The notes beneath the pieces are model-generated. The model was not told the DNA's origin, did not search any database, and saw only the letters and a program-made list of their open reading frames with translations. From Lysobacterales bacterium (lineage in GTDB: Bacteria; Pseudomonadota; Gammaproteobacteria; Xanthomonadales; Xanthomonadaceae): DNA of 64,000 nucleotides. Where the stretch lies: NCBI GenBank assembly GCA_014946745.1, contig JADCRD010000001.1, positions 434,001-498,000 of the forward strand, in the 5' to 3' direction. Made by a program: the position numbers and the translations under genes. Below are positions 51,379 through 61,241 of the stretch, one piece after another (the first letter of the stretch is position 1; each line of letters starts with the position of its first letter).

Positions 51379-51799
51379 GCGCAGCCGGGGATCGTGGAAG
51401 CCGCAGCGCCGGACGTCAGGGTCCGGTCCGTGTGACCGTTGACATGCTCCGTCCCGCCAGGGCTGCTGGCAAGCCCTGGCCACGAGGGTCTCGACGGGAC
51501 GCCGCCGAGGATTCCTGGCGAATGCCTGCCGGAAGTCACGGGTTCTGTTCGTACGTCAGGCGCCGATGGGCAGAGTGTCGAATGACGTCTGAACGCGGCT
51601 TTTCGCGTTTTGAACAGTGCGCCCGCGGTGTGGTCGGCGCCGAGTGGTGCGGTCCGCCTTCGATCGTGGCGGCGATGGAACGATTCATGCATAGAGGCAG
51701 CCCAAGGTGTCGTCCGGGCCAATTGCTTGACGTTGATTCAGCGCATCCTGCGAAAGGCGCCCAGACCCGCCTACGTGCCTAAAACCATCGGTGAACATA
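51379..51799. other. Divergent intergenic region, sigma factor / MarR
   Basis: This 421-bp region has no supported gene. It contains a 9-bp inverted repeat (GCCAGGGCT at 51456-51464, AGCCCTGGC at 51472-51480) near the sigma-factor side and an isolated TTGACA at 51439-51444 without a matching -10. A TTGACG at 51727-51732 lies on the MarR side. It must hold promoters for both genes and probably an autoregulatory MarR site, which I could not identify. Confidence 0.45.
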
Positions 51800-52297
51800 A
51801 TGAGCAAGAAAAAAGCAGAAGCAGCGGCCAACGAAGCCGTTGAACTCCAGGCCGGCGAGATGCCGGCGGGAAGCTCCCGTCTCGACGAACTGCTCGGTTT
51901 GGCCTTGCGCCGCGCCGAGTCTGCCGCCTCCGAGACGCTCGCGGCGCAGCTCAACGCACACGACAGCACCCCCACCCGCATGATGGCCCTGATGATCGTG
52001 GCCGAGCGCCCAGGCCTCAAGCTCGTCGATCTGGCGCGTGCGCTCGGCATAGCGCGCTCCGGCGCGGTGGTGCTGGTCGACGAGCTGGAGAATCGCGGTC
52101 AGGTCAAGCGTCGTCCGATGCCGGGCGATCGCCGCGCGCACAGTCTGGTGGCCACGCCGCGTGGCTTGAAAGCTCTCGAAAAGCTGGTCGATGTCGCCAA
52201 GGCGTCTGACGACAAGGTTTTCGAAGTGCTGGGGCCGCGTGACCGTCAGACCCTGCTCAAGCTGCTGTCCAAGCTGGCGCCGCTGCCGGCACAGTAA
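51800..52297 (+). CDS. MarR-family transcriptional regulator
   Basis: 165 aa. The winged helix-turn-helix is clear: TRMMALMIVAERPGLKLVDLARALGIARSGAVVLVDELENRGQVKR covers helices 2-5 (about residues 57-102, named here in outline), followed by the wing MPGDRRAHSLVATPRG. The N-terminal 25 residues are Lys/Ala/Glu-rich. Such proteins act as dimers and usually repress a neighbouring gene in response to phenolic ligands or oxidants. No obvious efflux or catabolic target is adjacent. ATG 51800 is preferred over GTG 51791. Confidence 0.87.
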   Translation: MSKKKAEAAANEAVELQAGEMPAGSSRLDELLGLALRRAESAASETLAAQLNAHDSTPTRMMALMIVAERPGLKLVDLARALGIARSGAVVLVDELENRGQVKRRPMPGDRRAHSLVATPRGLKALEKLVDVAKASDDKVFEVLGPRDRQTLLKLLSKLAPLPAQ

Positions 52298-52323
52298 GTG
52301 GCGTAGACAGTTGTCAGCGTCAA

Positions 52324-52358
52324 CGAACAGGCGGCCGAAATGGCCGCCTGTTCGTTTC
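52324..52358. terminator. Bidirectional rho-independent terminator
   Basis: A 13-bp perfect stem (CGAACAGGCGGCC at 52324-52336, complementary arm 52342-52354) with loop GAAAT is followed by TTTCTGT on the plus strand. It stands between the MarR gene and the convergent DUF2007-like gene and may serve both. Confidence 0.85.
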
Positions 52359-52373
52359 TGTCCTGGGTAGGCG

Positions 52374-52769
52374 TCAGCCCGCGCTGAACATCCAGCGGGC
52401 GAAATGCAGCGAGGCCAGCACCACCACGAGGAGCAACAGCGCCCGGCGGATCTTGCTGGCGGTTGAGACACGTTTTGTTTCAGGAGTCAAAGATCTGACG
52501 TGACCCTGAAGGGCAAAGCTTGACTCGGCACGTTCGATCTCCAGCAGGCCGGCCTCGGCCATGACCTGTCGCGCCTTGGTGATGTCATCCCCATGCACGA
52601 TCCAAAGTGAGGATTCGCTCGCATTGTGGTCGGTGAAGCTGAACTGGCGGCGGCGGTTGCCCTTGTAGGAGCGCGGTTGGCTGAGATGCGTTTCGATGCC
52701 GTGTTCCGCCAGAAGGCGGGCGACGCCTTCGACGTTCTCGAGTCGACGCGAGCGGAAGATCTGGCGCAT
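52374..52769 (-). CDS. DUF2007-like putative signal-transducing protein with C-terminal anchor
   Basis: 131 aa. The first 75 residues resemble DUF2007/GlnB-like ferredoxin-fold proteins: RQIFRSRRLENVEGVARLLAEHGIETHL, then SLWIVHGDDITKARQVMAEAG (both given in part). A linker leads to a single C-terminal membrane helix (about 110-127), so the domain faces the cytoplasm on a tail anchor. The function is unknown. It is 3 bp downstream of tesB and probably co-transcribed. Confidence 0.75.
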   Translation of the reverse strand: MRQIFRSRRLENVEGVARLLAEHGIETHLSQPRSYKGNRRRQFSFTDHNASESSLWIVHGDDITKARQVMAEAGLLEIERAESSFALQGHVRSLTPETKRVSTASKIRRALLLLVVVLASLHFARWMFSAG

Positions 52770-52772
52770 CCC

Positions 52773-53642
52773 TCAACCCTCCTTTCCGACCAGCCGGATC
52801 AGGCCTTCCTGGGCGGTAGATGCGACCAGCACGCCCTCGCGCGTGTAGAAGCTGCCGCGGGCGAGTCCCCGGGCGCCATGAGCGCTGGGGCTGTCGCAGG
52901 CGTAGAGCAGCCACTGGTCGACGCGGAACGGACGGTGGAACCACATGGCATGGTCGAGGCTGGCCATGTGCATGTCGCGCGACAGATAGGACATCCCGTG
53001 CGGAAAGGTGCTGGTGCCGATCAGATGGAAGTCGGACACGTAGGCCAGCAGGCTCCGATGCAGGATCGGGTCCTCGGGAATCTCGTCGATCAGCCGCACC
53101 CACACCTGGTTGTAAGGCGGCCGCTTGGCCGGATGCAGCTCGTCGCGCGGATACACCGAGCGGAACTCGAAGGGGCCACTGCGGGTGAGCCAGCGCTGGG
53201 TAATCGCCGGCAGCTGGGCCAGAGCCTCGGCCGAGATCGGGGCCGGAGGCTCGATGTCTTCGGGCTTGGGCACGTCCGGTGCAGAAATCTGATGGTTCAC
53301 GCCCGCTTCGGGGCGATGGAAGCTCGCCGAGGCGACGAAGATGGGCTGGCCATGCTGGATGGCGGTCACGCGCCGCACCGAGAAACTGCCGCCATCGCGC
53401 GAATTCTCGACCTGGTAGACGATCGGGTGCTCGATGTCGCCGGCACGCAGAAAGTAGGCGTGCAGCGAGTGCAGGGCGCGCTCGGCGGTCACCGTCTGCT
53501 GGGCAGCCGACATGGCCTGCCCCAGGACCTGTCCGCCGAACACACGGCGCGTGCCGATGTCGCGGCTCTCGCCGCGGAAGAGGTTGACTTCAAGACGCTC
53601 CAGGCGGAGCAGGTCGATCAGTTCCGAAACCAGGGGATGCAT
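52773..53642 (-). CDS. tesB: Acyl-CoA thioesterase II (TesB)
   Basis: 289 aa, the usual length of TesB. It hydrolyses medium- and long-chain acyl-CoA to free fatty acid and CoA. The double hot-dog fold is recognisable: RRVFGGQVLGQAMSAA in the first half, and DHAMWFHRPFRVDQWLLY in the second, where the catalytic Asp lies. The closing block ARGLARGSFYTREGVLVASTAQEGL is also typical. The ATG at 53642 gives the family start MHPLVSELIDLL. First gene of a two-gene unit. Confidence 0.95.
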   Translation of the reverse strand: MHPLVSELIDLLRLERLEVNLFRGESRDIGTRRVFGGQVLGQAMSAAQQTVTAERALHSLHAYFLRAGDIEHPIVYQVENSRDGGSFSVRRVTAIQHGQPIFVASASFHRPEAGVNHQISAPDVPKPEDIEPPAPISAEALAQLPAITQRWLTRSGPFEFRSVYPRDELHPAKRPPYNQVWVRLIDEIPEDPILHRSLLAYVSDFHLIGTSTFPHGMSYLSRDMHMASLDHAMWFHRPFRVDQWLLYACDSPSAHGARGLARGSFYTREGVLVASTAQEGLIRLVGKEG

Positions 53643-53701
53643 GGAGCGTGCTGCTGAGAGAGAGGCCGCGGAGTATACGGCGGCGGTCGTCGAGCCCCGG
53701 T

Positions 53702-54274
53702 TCAAGCGTCGGCGTCGGCTCCAGTCACCCGCCTCAACGTCGAATCGCTGAGCACTTCGGCCCATGGAAAATGCGGGCCGGGATCACGTTTGCGGTACAC
53801 GCGCTGGGTCGGGTCGTCGCTGGCGGGCACTTGCTCCCGGTCCAGATCCTCATGACCGGCAATCTCACGCAGGTTGGGTAGCTGCGCCTGCAGCTCGCGC
53901 AGCAGCTGGCGCAGAGCGGCGATCTGTTCATCGGAATACGGCTGCGGCATCCGCTGGCTGCGGCTGGACAGCCAGTCCGGGTAGCGTCCGATGTTGACCA
54001 GTTCGATGCCGATGGAGCGCGCGTTGTGTCCGCGCACGTGGTGGGCGATGCGCTCGACCGGCACCCACGCATGCACCTGGCCATCGCGATCGATATAGAA
54101 GTGCCCGCTGTTGCCGGTGCCGCTGGGATAGAGCACGCGCTCGCCAGCGACCCGCGCTTCGGCCAGGTCCGGCAGCTCGGTGCAGTGGATAACGACCAGT
54201 TCGATCTGCGCCGCACTTCGCAACTGCAGTTGTTCAACGTAGGACAGGGGCCAGTCGTTGATGTGCAGATCCAT
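53702..54274 (-). CDS. AmpD-like N-acetylmuramoyl-L-alanine amidase
   Basis: 190 aa. An amidase_2 zinc domain: VVIHCTEL holds the first histidine, SGHFYIDRDG and HVRGHNARSIGIELVN form the middle, and AGHEDLDREQVPASDDPT the second histidine. The end motif KRDPGPHFPW carries the third ligand (Asp). It should cleave the bond between anhydro-muramic acid and the peptide during cell-wall recycling. No signal peptide is seen, in line with cytoplasmic AmpD. The ATG at 54274 is preceded by AGGAGCG; an ATG at 54307 is an alternative. Confidence 0.87.
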   Translation of the reverse strand: MDLHINDWPLSYVEQLQLRSAAQIELVVIHCTELPDLAEARVAGERVLYPSGTGNSGHFYIDRDGQVHAWVPVERIAHHVRGHNARSIGIELVNIGRYPDWLSSRSQRMPQPYSDEQIAALRQLLRELQAQLPNLREIAGHEDLDREQVPASDDPTQRVYRKRDPGPHFPWAEVLSDSTLRRVTGADADA

Positions 54275-54808
54275 GCGAGATCGCTCCTGTTGATGAGGCT
54301 GGGGCATGGCTTTCGTGCGCTTCAACCCGCCCGGTTGGGCCCACCCAGGCGTGCAGCTTATCCCCCGGAAGACGGGTTCGGCCGAGGTGCGTTGAGCCGC
54401 GCTGCCAATCGTCTCGCGTCCCAAGAGCTGCGCAGGTTCAGCGCCGCCGGACCGGGATGCGCAGGGTCGACCCTGTCAGATTCGACAGCTATAAAAAGCG
54501 TGACGCATATCTCAATATCTCTACCGCGGTGTGATGCAAGTCTCACTTCAAGGGCGACTACGGCTGCTTCGACCCAGTCCGAGACCATCACCTGCGATGC
54601 GGCACGTGAAGCGAATGGAGGAGGTCCAGCAGCTCATGAGAGGGCTGTCGACGCACGCGAACCAGCTCGAGCACGGATGCAAGGGCCGGAGTCGCGAGTG
54701 TCTGGGCCACCGCAAGCGGCGTTGGCGTGGAAGGTGGATCCGTCCGCCCCGGCGCTGCCGATATGCACATGACAACCCACCAGACAACCACACAACCGGG
54801 AGATTCAC
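54275..54808. other. Long intergenic region before the accessory pocket
   Basis: 534 bp without a supported gene. Around 54481-54535 it turns distinctly AT-richer than its surroundings, with a short tandem repeat ATATCTCAATATCTC. The rest is ordinary GC-rich non-coding sequence. It leads into the small unknown protein, whose SD is ACCGGGAG. Confidence 0.5.
54467..54495 (+). promoter_or_regulatory. Candidate promoter upstream of the accessory pocket
   Basis: TCGACC (54467-54472) and TATAAA (54490-54495) are separated by 17 bp and lie at the edge of an AT-rich patch that is rare in this window. Transcription would start near 54502, leaving a 5' leader of about 300 nt before the first start codon. 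Confidence 0.4.
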
Positions 54809-55135
54809 ATGCGACAGGTCCAGAAGATCAGCGTCATCAACAGGGGTGCCTACGTTTTCAACTTCTCCGTGCAGTGGCTCGGAAGCGACGGCGTGTGGCA
54901 CACCACGAACTGGAACAGCGGCAACTATCCCGTGGGGCAGGTGGTTACAACTCCCCCCCTTGATCAGATTGGGGTGCCGGCAGACGCCGTGGTCGTGACG
55001 CCGTATGGCCATGCCGTGCTCGGTCGCTCTGGCCAGGGCACGCCGTTCGTCGGCTTCGCTCCCAACGGCCAAGTGGCCACGTACGAGGCGGTGGGAACAA
55101 CCATCATCGGCTTTGAAATCAAGCTGATCAGCTGA
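54809..55135 (+). CDS. Small unknown beta-rich protein, stand-alone copy of a novel domain
   Basis: 108 aa with a good SD (ACCGGGAG). No signal peptide, no cysteines, alternating hydrophobic pattern as in a beta-sandwich. It aligns over nearly its full length with residues 1-105 of the FAD oxidase encoded downstream. Shared blocks include FxxxxxWL..DG.WH.T.W.SGN, PPLD.IGVP and VTP...VLG...GTP, plus NG...A.YE..GTT. By eye a little under half of the positions are identical. I do not recognise this domain. It may be a binding module or a partner that assembles with the oxidase. Confidence 0.7.
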   Translation: MRQVQKISVINRGAYVFNFSVQWLGSDGVWHTTNWNSGNYPVGQVVTTPPLDQIGVPADAVVVTPYGHAVLGRSGQGTPFVGFAPNGQVATYEAVGTTIIGFEIKLIS

Positions 55136-55638
55136 CGCCACTCGCGCCCGCTGGCGTTCGGGAGATCGGGCTCCAGGCCTCGGCTTGGGCCTACCCGGCA
55201 AGGTGGTCGCGAAAGCGACCGCCTTGCCGCATCGGCGGCACTTCGCCTCGACCGGCGCACACCATGTAGGCGCCGTAGCGAGGGGATCCCGTGGCACCCG
55301 CAGCCGTCGGAGGAGGATTCCCAAGCGCTCTTTGCGCTGCAGTCTCCCGATCGATCCGGCTGCAGGCTTTTGGCGGCCTGGTGGTGATGGGAGGCGCGGG
55401 TCTTGGGACGCCCGCCGCGCTGACGTGCCGCCTGCTGCCCTCGCCGCATCGCCTCTGGCGCGGCGATGCAAACCTACCCTGCCGTGCACGGAAACGGTCC
55501 AGAGCCTCCGGCGCGATCCCCTTCAACAACCACAGGCGTGGCCTCGCTTCGCTGCGGTCTGCCAAGGCGCACGGCTGTGCACGAAGCCCCTCCCGCCACC
55601 CAGATCCTCGCCTCACTCTCAAGCCCGGGAACCCTGAT
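55136..55638. other. Spacer between the two domain copies
   Basis: 503 bp. The frame of the downstream gene is open through most of it, but the translation is Arg/Ser/Pro-rich with no start codon context and no similarity, so I treat it as non-coding. No terminator or repeat of the dispersed family is seen. Confidence 0.45.
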
Positions 55639-57510
55639 ATGAAGAAGATCGAGCGCATTGGCTGCCTGAACAGCGGACTGTTCGTGATGAGCTTTGCCAT
55701 CCGTTGGCTCGATGCTGACGGTGCTTGGCACGACACCGATTGGAGCAGCGGGAACTTTGAGAACGGCCTGTACCGGGTCAGCCCGCCGCTCGACAGCATC
55801 GGCGTTCCCTCAACGGCGCTTGCGGTGACGCCTTTGGTGTCCGTGGTGCTTGGCGAAACGGCCAGCGGAACGCCACTCGTGCAGGCCGCCTGCAATGGCC
55901 GCTTGGCGGCCTACGAGGTCACGGGCACGACCTTGGACGTGGCGGTGAATCCGCTGCCTTGGCGCAACTGGGCGCAGAACATCGAGCGCGTGATGAGCAT
56001 CGATGGCGAGCACTATTACTCGCCGCGATGTCGCGATGAACTCCGTCAGGTGATTCTTGCGGCAGCCCAGATGGGAACCACGGTGCGGGTTTCGGGCCAA
56101 CGCCATGCGCAGCCGCCGCTGGTTTCGGAAGACAGTCGCGGCGATCCGGATCCTCGGTCCTGGTTGATAGATCTCGCCTGCTACCGTGATCTCGGCCCCT
56201 CGGGGGACGATTCCATCGTGCTCAACGCCGCTGCTGCGACAGTCACCGTCAATACCGGCGTGCGTGAAGACGAGTTGGATGCCTTTCTCACCGCACGCAA
56301 CTGGATGCTGAAGACGGTGACCGCGGGCGGATTCTTCAGCCTGGGTGGGATGACCGCCGTAGACGTGCATGGCGCCACCGTCGATGCCCCCATTTTTGCC
56401 GAGACGGTGACTGCGTTCAGCATCATGGGGCCCGATGGCGCGGTCAGCGTGATTGATCGCGACAGTCCCAGCACGCAGGGCTGGTCGCCGCTGCAGTTCG
56501 CCCGGGTGTCGCTGGGCGCGCTCGGGGTTGTCACTGCGGTGACCATCGAAGTGATGCCACGCCCCTGGGCCACGACGCTGAGCTCTGGGCGCGACAACAA
56601 CATCGTCTGCAGCCAACTGCAGGACTTCATCGCGCAGTTCCAGCCCTTGCTGGCCACGCACGACCGCATCGAGAGCTTCTTCAATCCCTACACCCATCGC
56701 TTTCTGGCCCTGTGGTGGGACATCGTGGATTCGCCCGCGGTGCGCACGCCGAACCTGAACCCGCAGGTACCGAACGCCTGTCAGCTGGCGGGTGAAGAGG
56801 TGTTTGGGGCGCCGTACCTGATTCCTGTCGAGCCGATCATCGAGCCGCCGCTGATCGCGGCCCAGTACGCGCGCATCGCGTCGGCGGCAAGCGCAGTCAT
56901 CGATGCCGGTTTTCTCACCATTGAGACGCTGTTCGATGCCGCCGCCGAGGTCTATTCCGACCTGTGGCTGACCAAGGCCTCGCGCGTCATCTTCATGTCC
57001 TACTTCATCGAGCTGCCGGGGTTGGACGCCGCCGGCTTGACCAAGACCTGGGCGGGACTGCAGGCGGTGGTGGACCGGCTGCAGAAGAGCCAGGACTTCC
57101 TGCTGGTGGCGCCGATGGAGTTCAGATTCATCCGCGGCGGCGACACGGCCCTGGCGGGCACCTACAGCAGCGATCCGGCGGCCGTCTTCGTCAATCTGGA
57201 TCTGATCGCGTACGTGCCCGCAGTCCCCGGTGCCGACTATCCGTCCGCTCTCCTGCAGTTCTTTGCCGACATCGAGCGCGCTTGGCGTGCCCTCGGCGGG
57301 GTGCCCCACAGCGGCAAGATGTACGGCTTCTACGACCCCGCGCAGTCGTCAGGAACCTACTCCGCGCCCTTCAACCCCGCCTTTGTCAACGATCTGGCCC
57401 AGCGCCGCGCAGAGCGCACGGCGGCGTTCGAGGCCTATCGAAAATCGCGTGACCCGAACGGTGTGTTTCTGAATCCCTTCGTCGCTGCGCTGCTGGGGCA
57501 CTCGGGCTGA
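55639..57510 (+). CDS. FAD-binding oxidase (VAO/PCMH type) with an N-terminal novel domain
   Basis: 623 aa. Residues 1-105 repeat the small protein encoded upstream. From about 108 an FAD_binding_4 (VAO-type) domain follows: NWAQNIERVMSI, the FAD loop region MGTTVRVSGQRHAQPP, and VTAGGFFSLGGMTAVDVHGATVD where GxxxxGGxxxxxxHG contacts the flavin, then VSLGALGVVTAVTIEV. The C-terminal half is a substrate domain ending in YRKSRDPNGVFLNPF, as in aldonolactone-oxidase and BCO2-type cholesterol-oxidase relatives. The GQRHAQ motif lacks the usual covalent GxGHS histidine context. The substrate is unknown. ATG 55639 is where similarity to the small protein starts. Confidence 0.82.
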   Translation: MKKIERIGCLNSGLFVMSFAIRWLDADGAWHDTDWSSGNFENGLYRVSPPLDSIGVPSTALAVTPLVSVVLGETASGTPLVQAACNGRLAAYEVTGTTLDVAVNPLPWRNWAQNIERVMSIDGEHYYSPRCRDELRQVILAAAQMGTTVRVSGQRHAQPPLVSEDSRGDPDPRSWLIDLACYRDLGPSGDDSIVLNAAAATVTVNTGVREDELDAFLTARNWMLKTVTAGGFFSLGGMTAVDVHGATVDAPIFAETVTAFSIMGPDGAVSVIDRDSPSTQGWSPLQFARVSLGALGVVTAVTIEVMPRPWATTLSSGRDNNIVCSQLQDFIAQFQPLLATHDRIESFFNPYTHRFLALWWDIVDSPAVRTPNLNPQVPNACQLAGEEVFGAPYLIPVEPIIEPPLIAAQYARIASAASAVIDAGFLTIETLFDAAAEVYSDLWLTKASRVIFMSYFIELPGLDAAGLTKTWAGLQAVVDRLQKSQDFLLVAPMEFRFIRGGDTALAGTYSSDPAAVFVNLDLIAYVPAVPGADYPSALLQFFADIERAWRALGGVPHSGKMYGFYDPAQSSGTYSAPFNPAFVNDLAQRRAERTAAFEAYRKSRDPNGVFLNPFVAALLGHSG

Positions 57511-57636
57511 CGGGAACGCCTGGCGCTGGCGATGCGCCGGAGCGCGGCGGGTCGCCTGCCGGCGCTGGGCACGCTCTGCTTATCCGGCCGCAGCGGGCTG
57601 GTAGACTGCGGCGCCGCACTGCAGCCGAACTCGCCC

Positions 57637-58163
57637 ATGAGCCCTCGCGGCCACGTCATCCTCTCGCACGGTCTCGAGAGCGGCCCGCAGGCCACCAAGG
57701 TCACCGCACTCGCCGCCGCAGCCGAGGCCATGGGCTGGAGCACGGAGCGCCCCGACTACCTCGATCTCGACGCCACCCGCGATGTGGCCCGCGTGCCGGA
57801 TCGTCTGCTGCGCCTGGTCGAGCGCTGTCGTGCGGCCATCGCCGAGGGCCGCGGCCCGCTGGTGCTGGCGGGCTCCAGCATGGGGGCCTTCATCTCGGCG
57901 CTCGCCTCGCTGGAGGTCGAAGTGCGCGGCCTGTTCCTGCTGGCGCCGCCGGTGCGCATCGCCGGCTATCGCGAACTTGACGCCGCACCCGTGCCGACCT
58001 CGATCCTGCACGGCTGGCGCGACGAGCTGATTCCTGCGGTGGACGTGGTCGCCTGGGCGGCGCCGCGCTGCGATGAGCTCACCCTGGTCGATGACGGTCA
58101 TCGCCTGGCCGAGCACGTCGACTACGGCGCGCGCACCTTCGCGCGCTTCCTGGAGCGACTGTC

Positions 58164-58167
<4 letters not shown>
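57637..58167 (+). CDS. Small alpha/beta hydrolase (YqiA/UPF0227-like)
   Basis: 176 aa. A compact alpha/beta hydrolase: VILSHGLESGP at the oxyanion site, LAGSSMGAFISAL as nucleophile elbow, HGWRDELIP for the acid and DDGHRLAEHVD for the histidine. The size and GSSMG elbow resemble the YqiA/UPF0227 group of esterase-like proteins. Cytoplasmic, substrate unknown. It overlaps the rlmKL start by GTGA, so the two are co-translated; a direct functional link is not evident. Confidence 0.82.
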
Positions 58168-60317
<2,150 letters not shown>

Positions 60318-60435
60318 TCCGGCCCGCGGTCACCGCCGGCCGCGTCACCGTGGCGGCGGTGTTCACGCTTCGGTCATACTCGGCGCCCGGTCTGCCCATG
60401 GACAGGGCAGCCTCAAGCGATCGGGGAGGAGATCG

Positions 60436-61050
60436 ATGTCAAACCAGCGCCATTCACCCCTGCGCGGGCCCGCGCGCACCGACCACTGGACGTTCTTCCG
60501 GCAGTGGCTGCGCAATCCATTGGCCACCGCGGCGATTTCGCCCTCGGGCGCGCAGCTGGCGCGGCTGATGCTGGCCGAGCTGCCCGCCGGCGCCAAGCGC
60601 GTGATCGAGCTCGGAGGCGGCACTGGCGTGTTCACCGCCGCCCTGCTGAACCACGGCATCCGCGACGCGGATCTGATGGTGGTCGAGCTGAATGAAGAGC
60701 TGCATCAGCATTTGAGTCAGCGCTTCCCGGGGGCGCACGTCGCCTGCGGGGATGCCCGCGAGCTGCCCAGCCTGGCCGAGCGCAGCGGTTTCGCCGAGGG
60801 CGGTCCGGCCGATGCGGTGGTGTCGGGGCTGGGCCTGCTGTCAATGAGTCGCGCCACCCAGCAGGCGATCGTTGCTTCTGCTTTTGACTGCATGCGCCCG
60901 GACGGGCGCTTCATCCAGTTCACCTATGGGCCGACCTGTCCGGTGGGCAAGGACGTGCAGCGTGCGCTGGGTCTGCAGGTGAGGCGCGCCGGCGTCGCGC
61001 TGTGGAACGTCCCGCCTGCGACGGTGTACGTGCTGAGCCGTGAGGCCTGA
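60436..61050 (+). CDS. PmtA-like class I methyltransferase (phospholipid N-methyltransferase family)
   Basis: 204 aa; GGGGAGGAG precedes the ATG. The N-terminal block FFRQWLRNPLATAAISPSGAQLARLM is typical of PmtA-type phosphatidylethanolamine methyltransferases and of the related KsgA-like lipid enzymes. SAM motif I is VIELGGGTGVFTAAL (about residues 56-70), followed by VVELNEEL and a motif IV-like AVVSGLGLLS. It may methylate phosphatidylethanolamine towards phosphatidylcholine, but a ubiquinone or rRNA-type substrate cannot be excluded. Monocistronic. Confidence 0.72.
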   Translation: MSNQRHSPLRGPARTDHWTFFRQWLRNPLATAAISPSGAQLARLMLAELPAGAKRVIELGGGTGVFTAALLNHGIRDADLMVVELNEELHQHLSQRFPGAHVACGDARELPSLAERSGFAEGGPADAVVSGLGLLSMSRATQQAIVASAFDCMRPDGRFIQFTYGPTCPVGKDVQRALGLQVRRAGVALWNVPPATVYVLSREA

Positions 61051-61241
61051 ACGGCTCCGCTGCGGCGGCCCGAGACACGGGCTTTGCCGGCAGCGGTACA
61101 GGTGTCGACTCACCGGCGTTGGATGCCTGCGATGCTGCTGACGGGGCGGCCAGCGCGGCGGTGAGTCAGCCGCCTGCCATTGGCGCTGTCGTCATCCCGA
61201 CGCAGGCCCTGGCCCGGGCTTTGCAGCCGCACAGACCGACC

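Noticed and set aside
55291-55638. N-terminal extension of the FAD oxidase
   Set aside because: The open frame continues upstream, but the sequence is Arg/Ser/Pro-rich noise. Similarity to the small paralogue starts exactly at ATG 55639.
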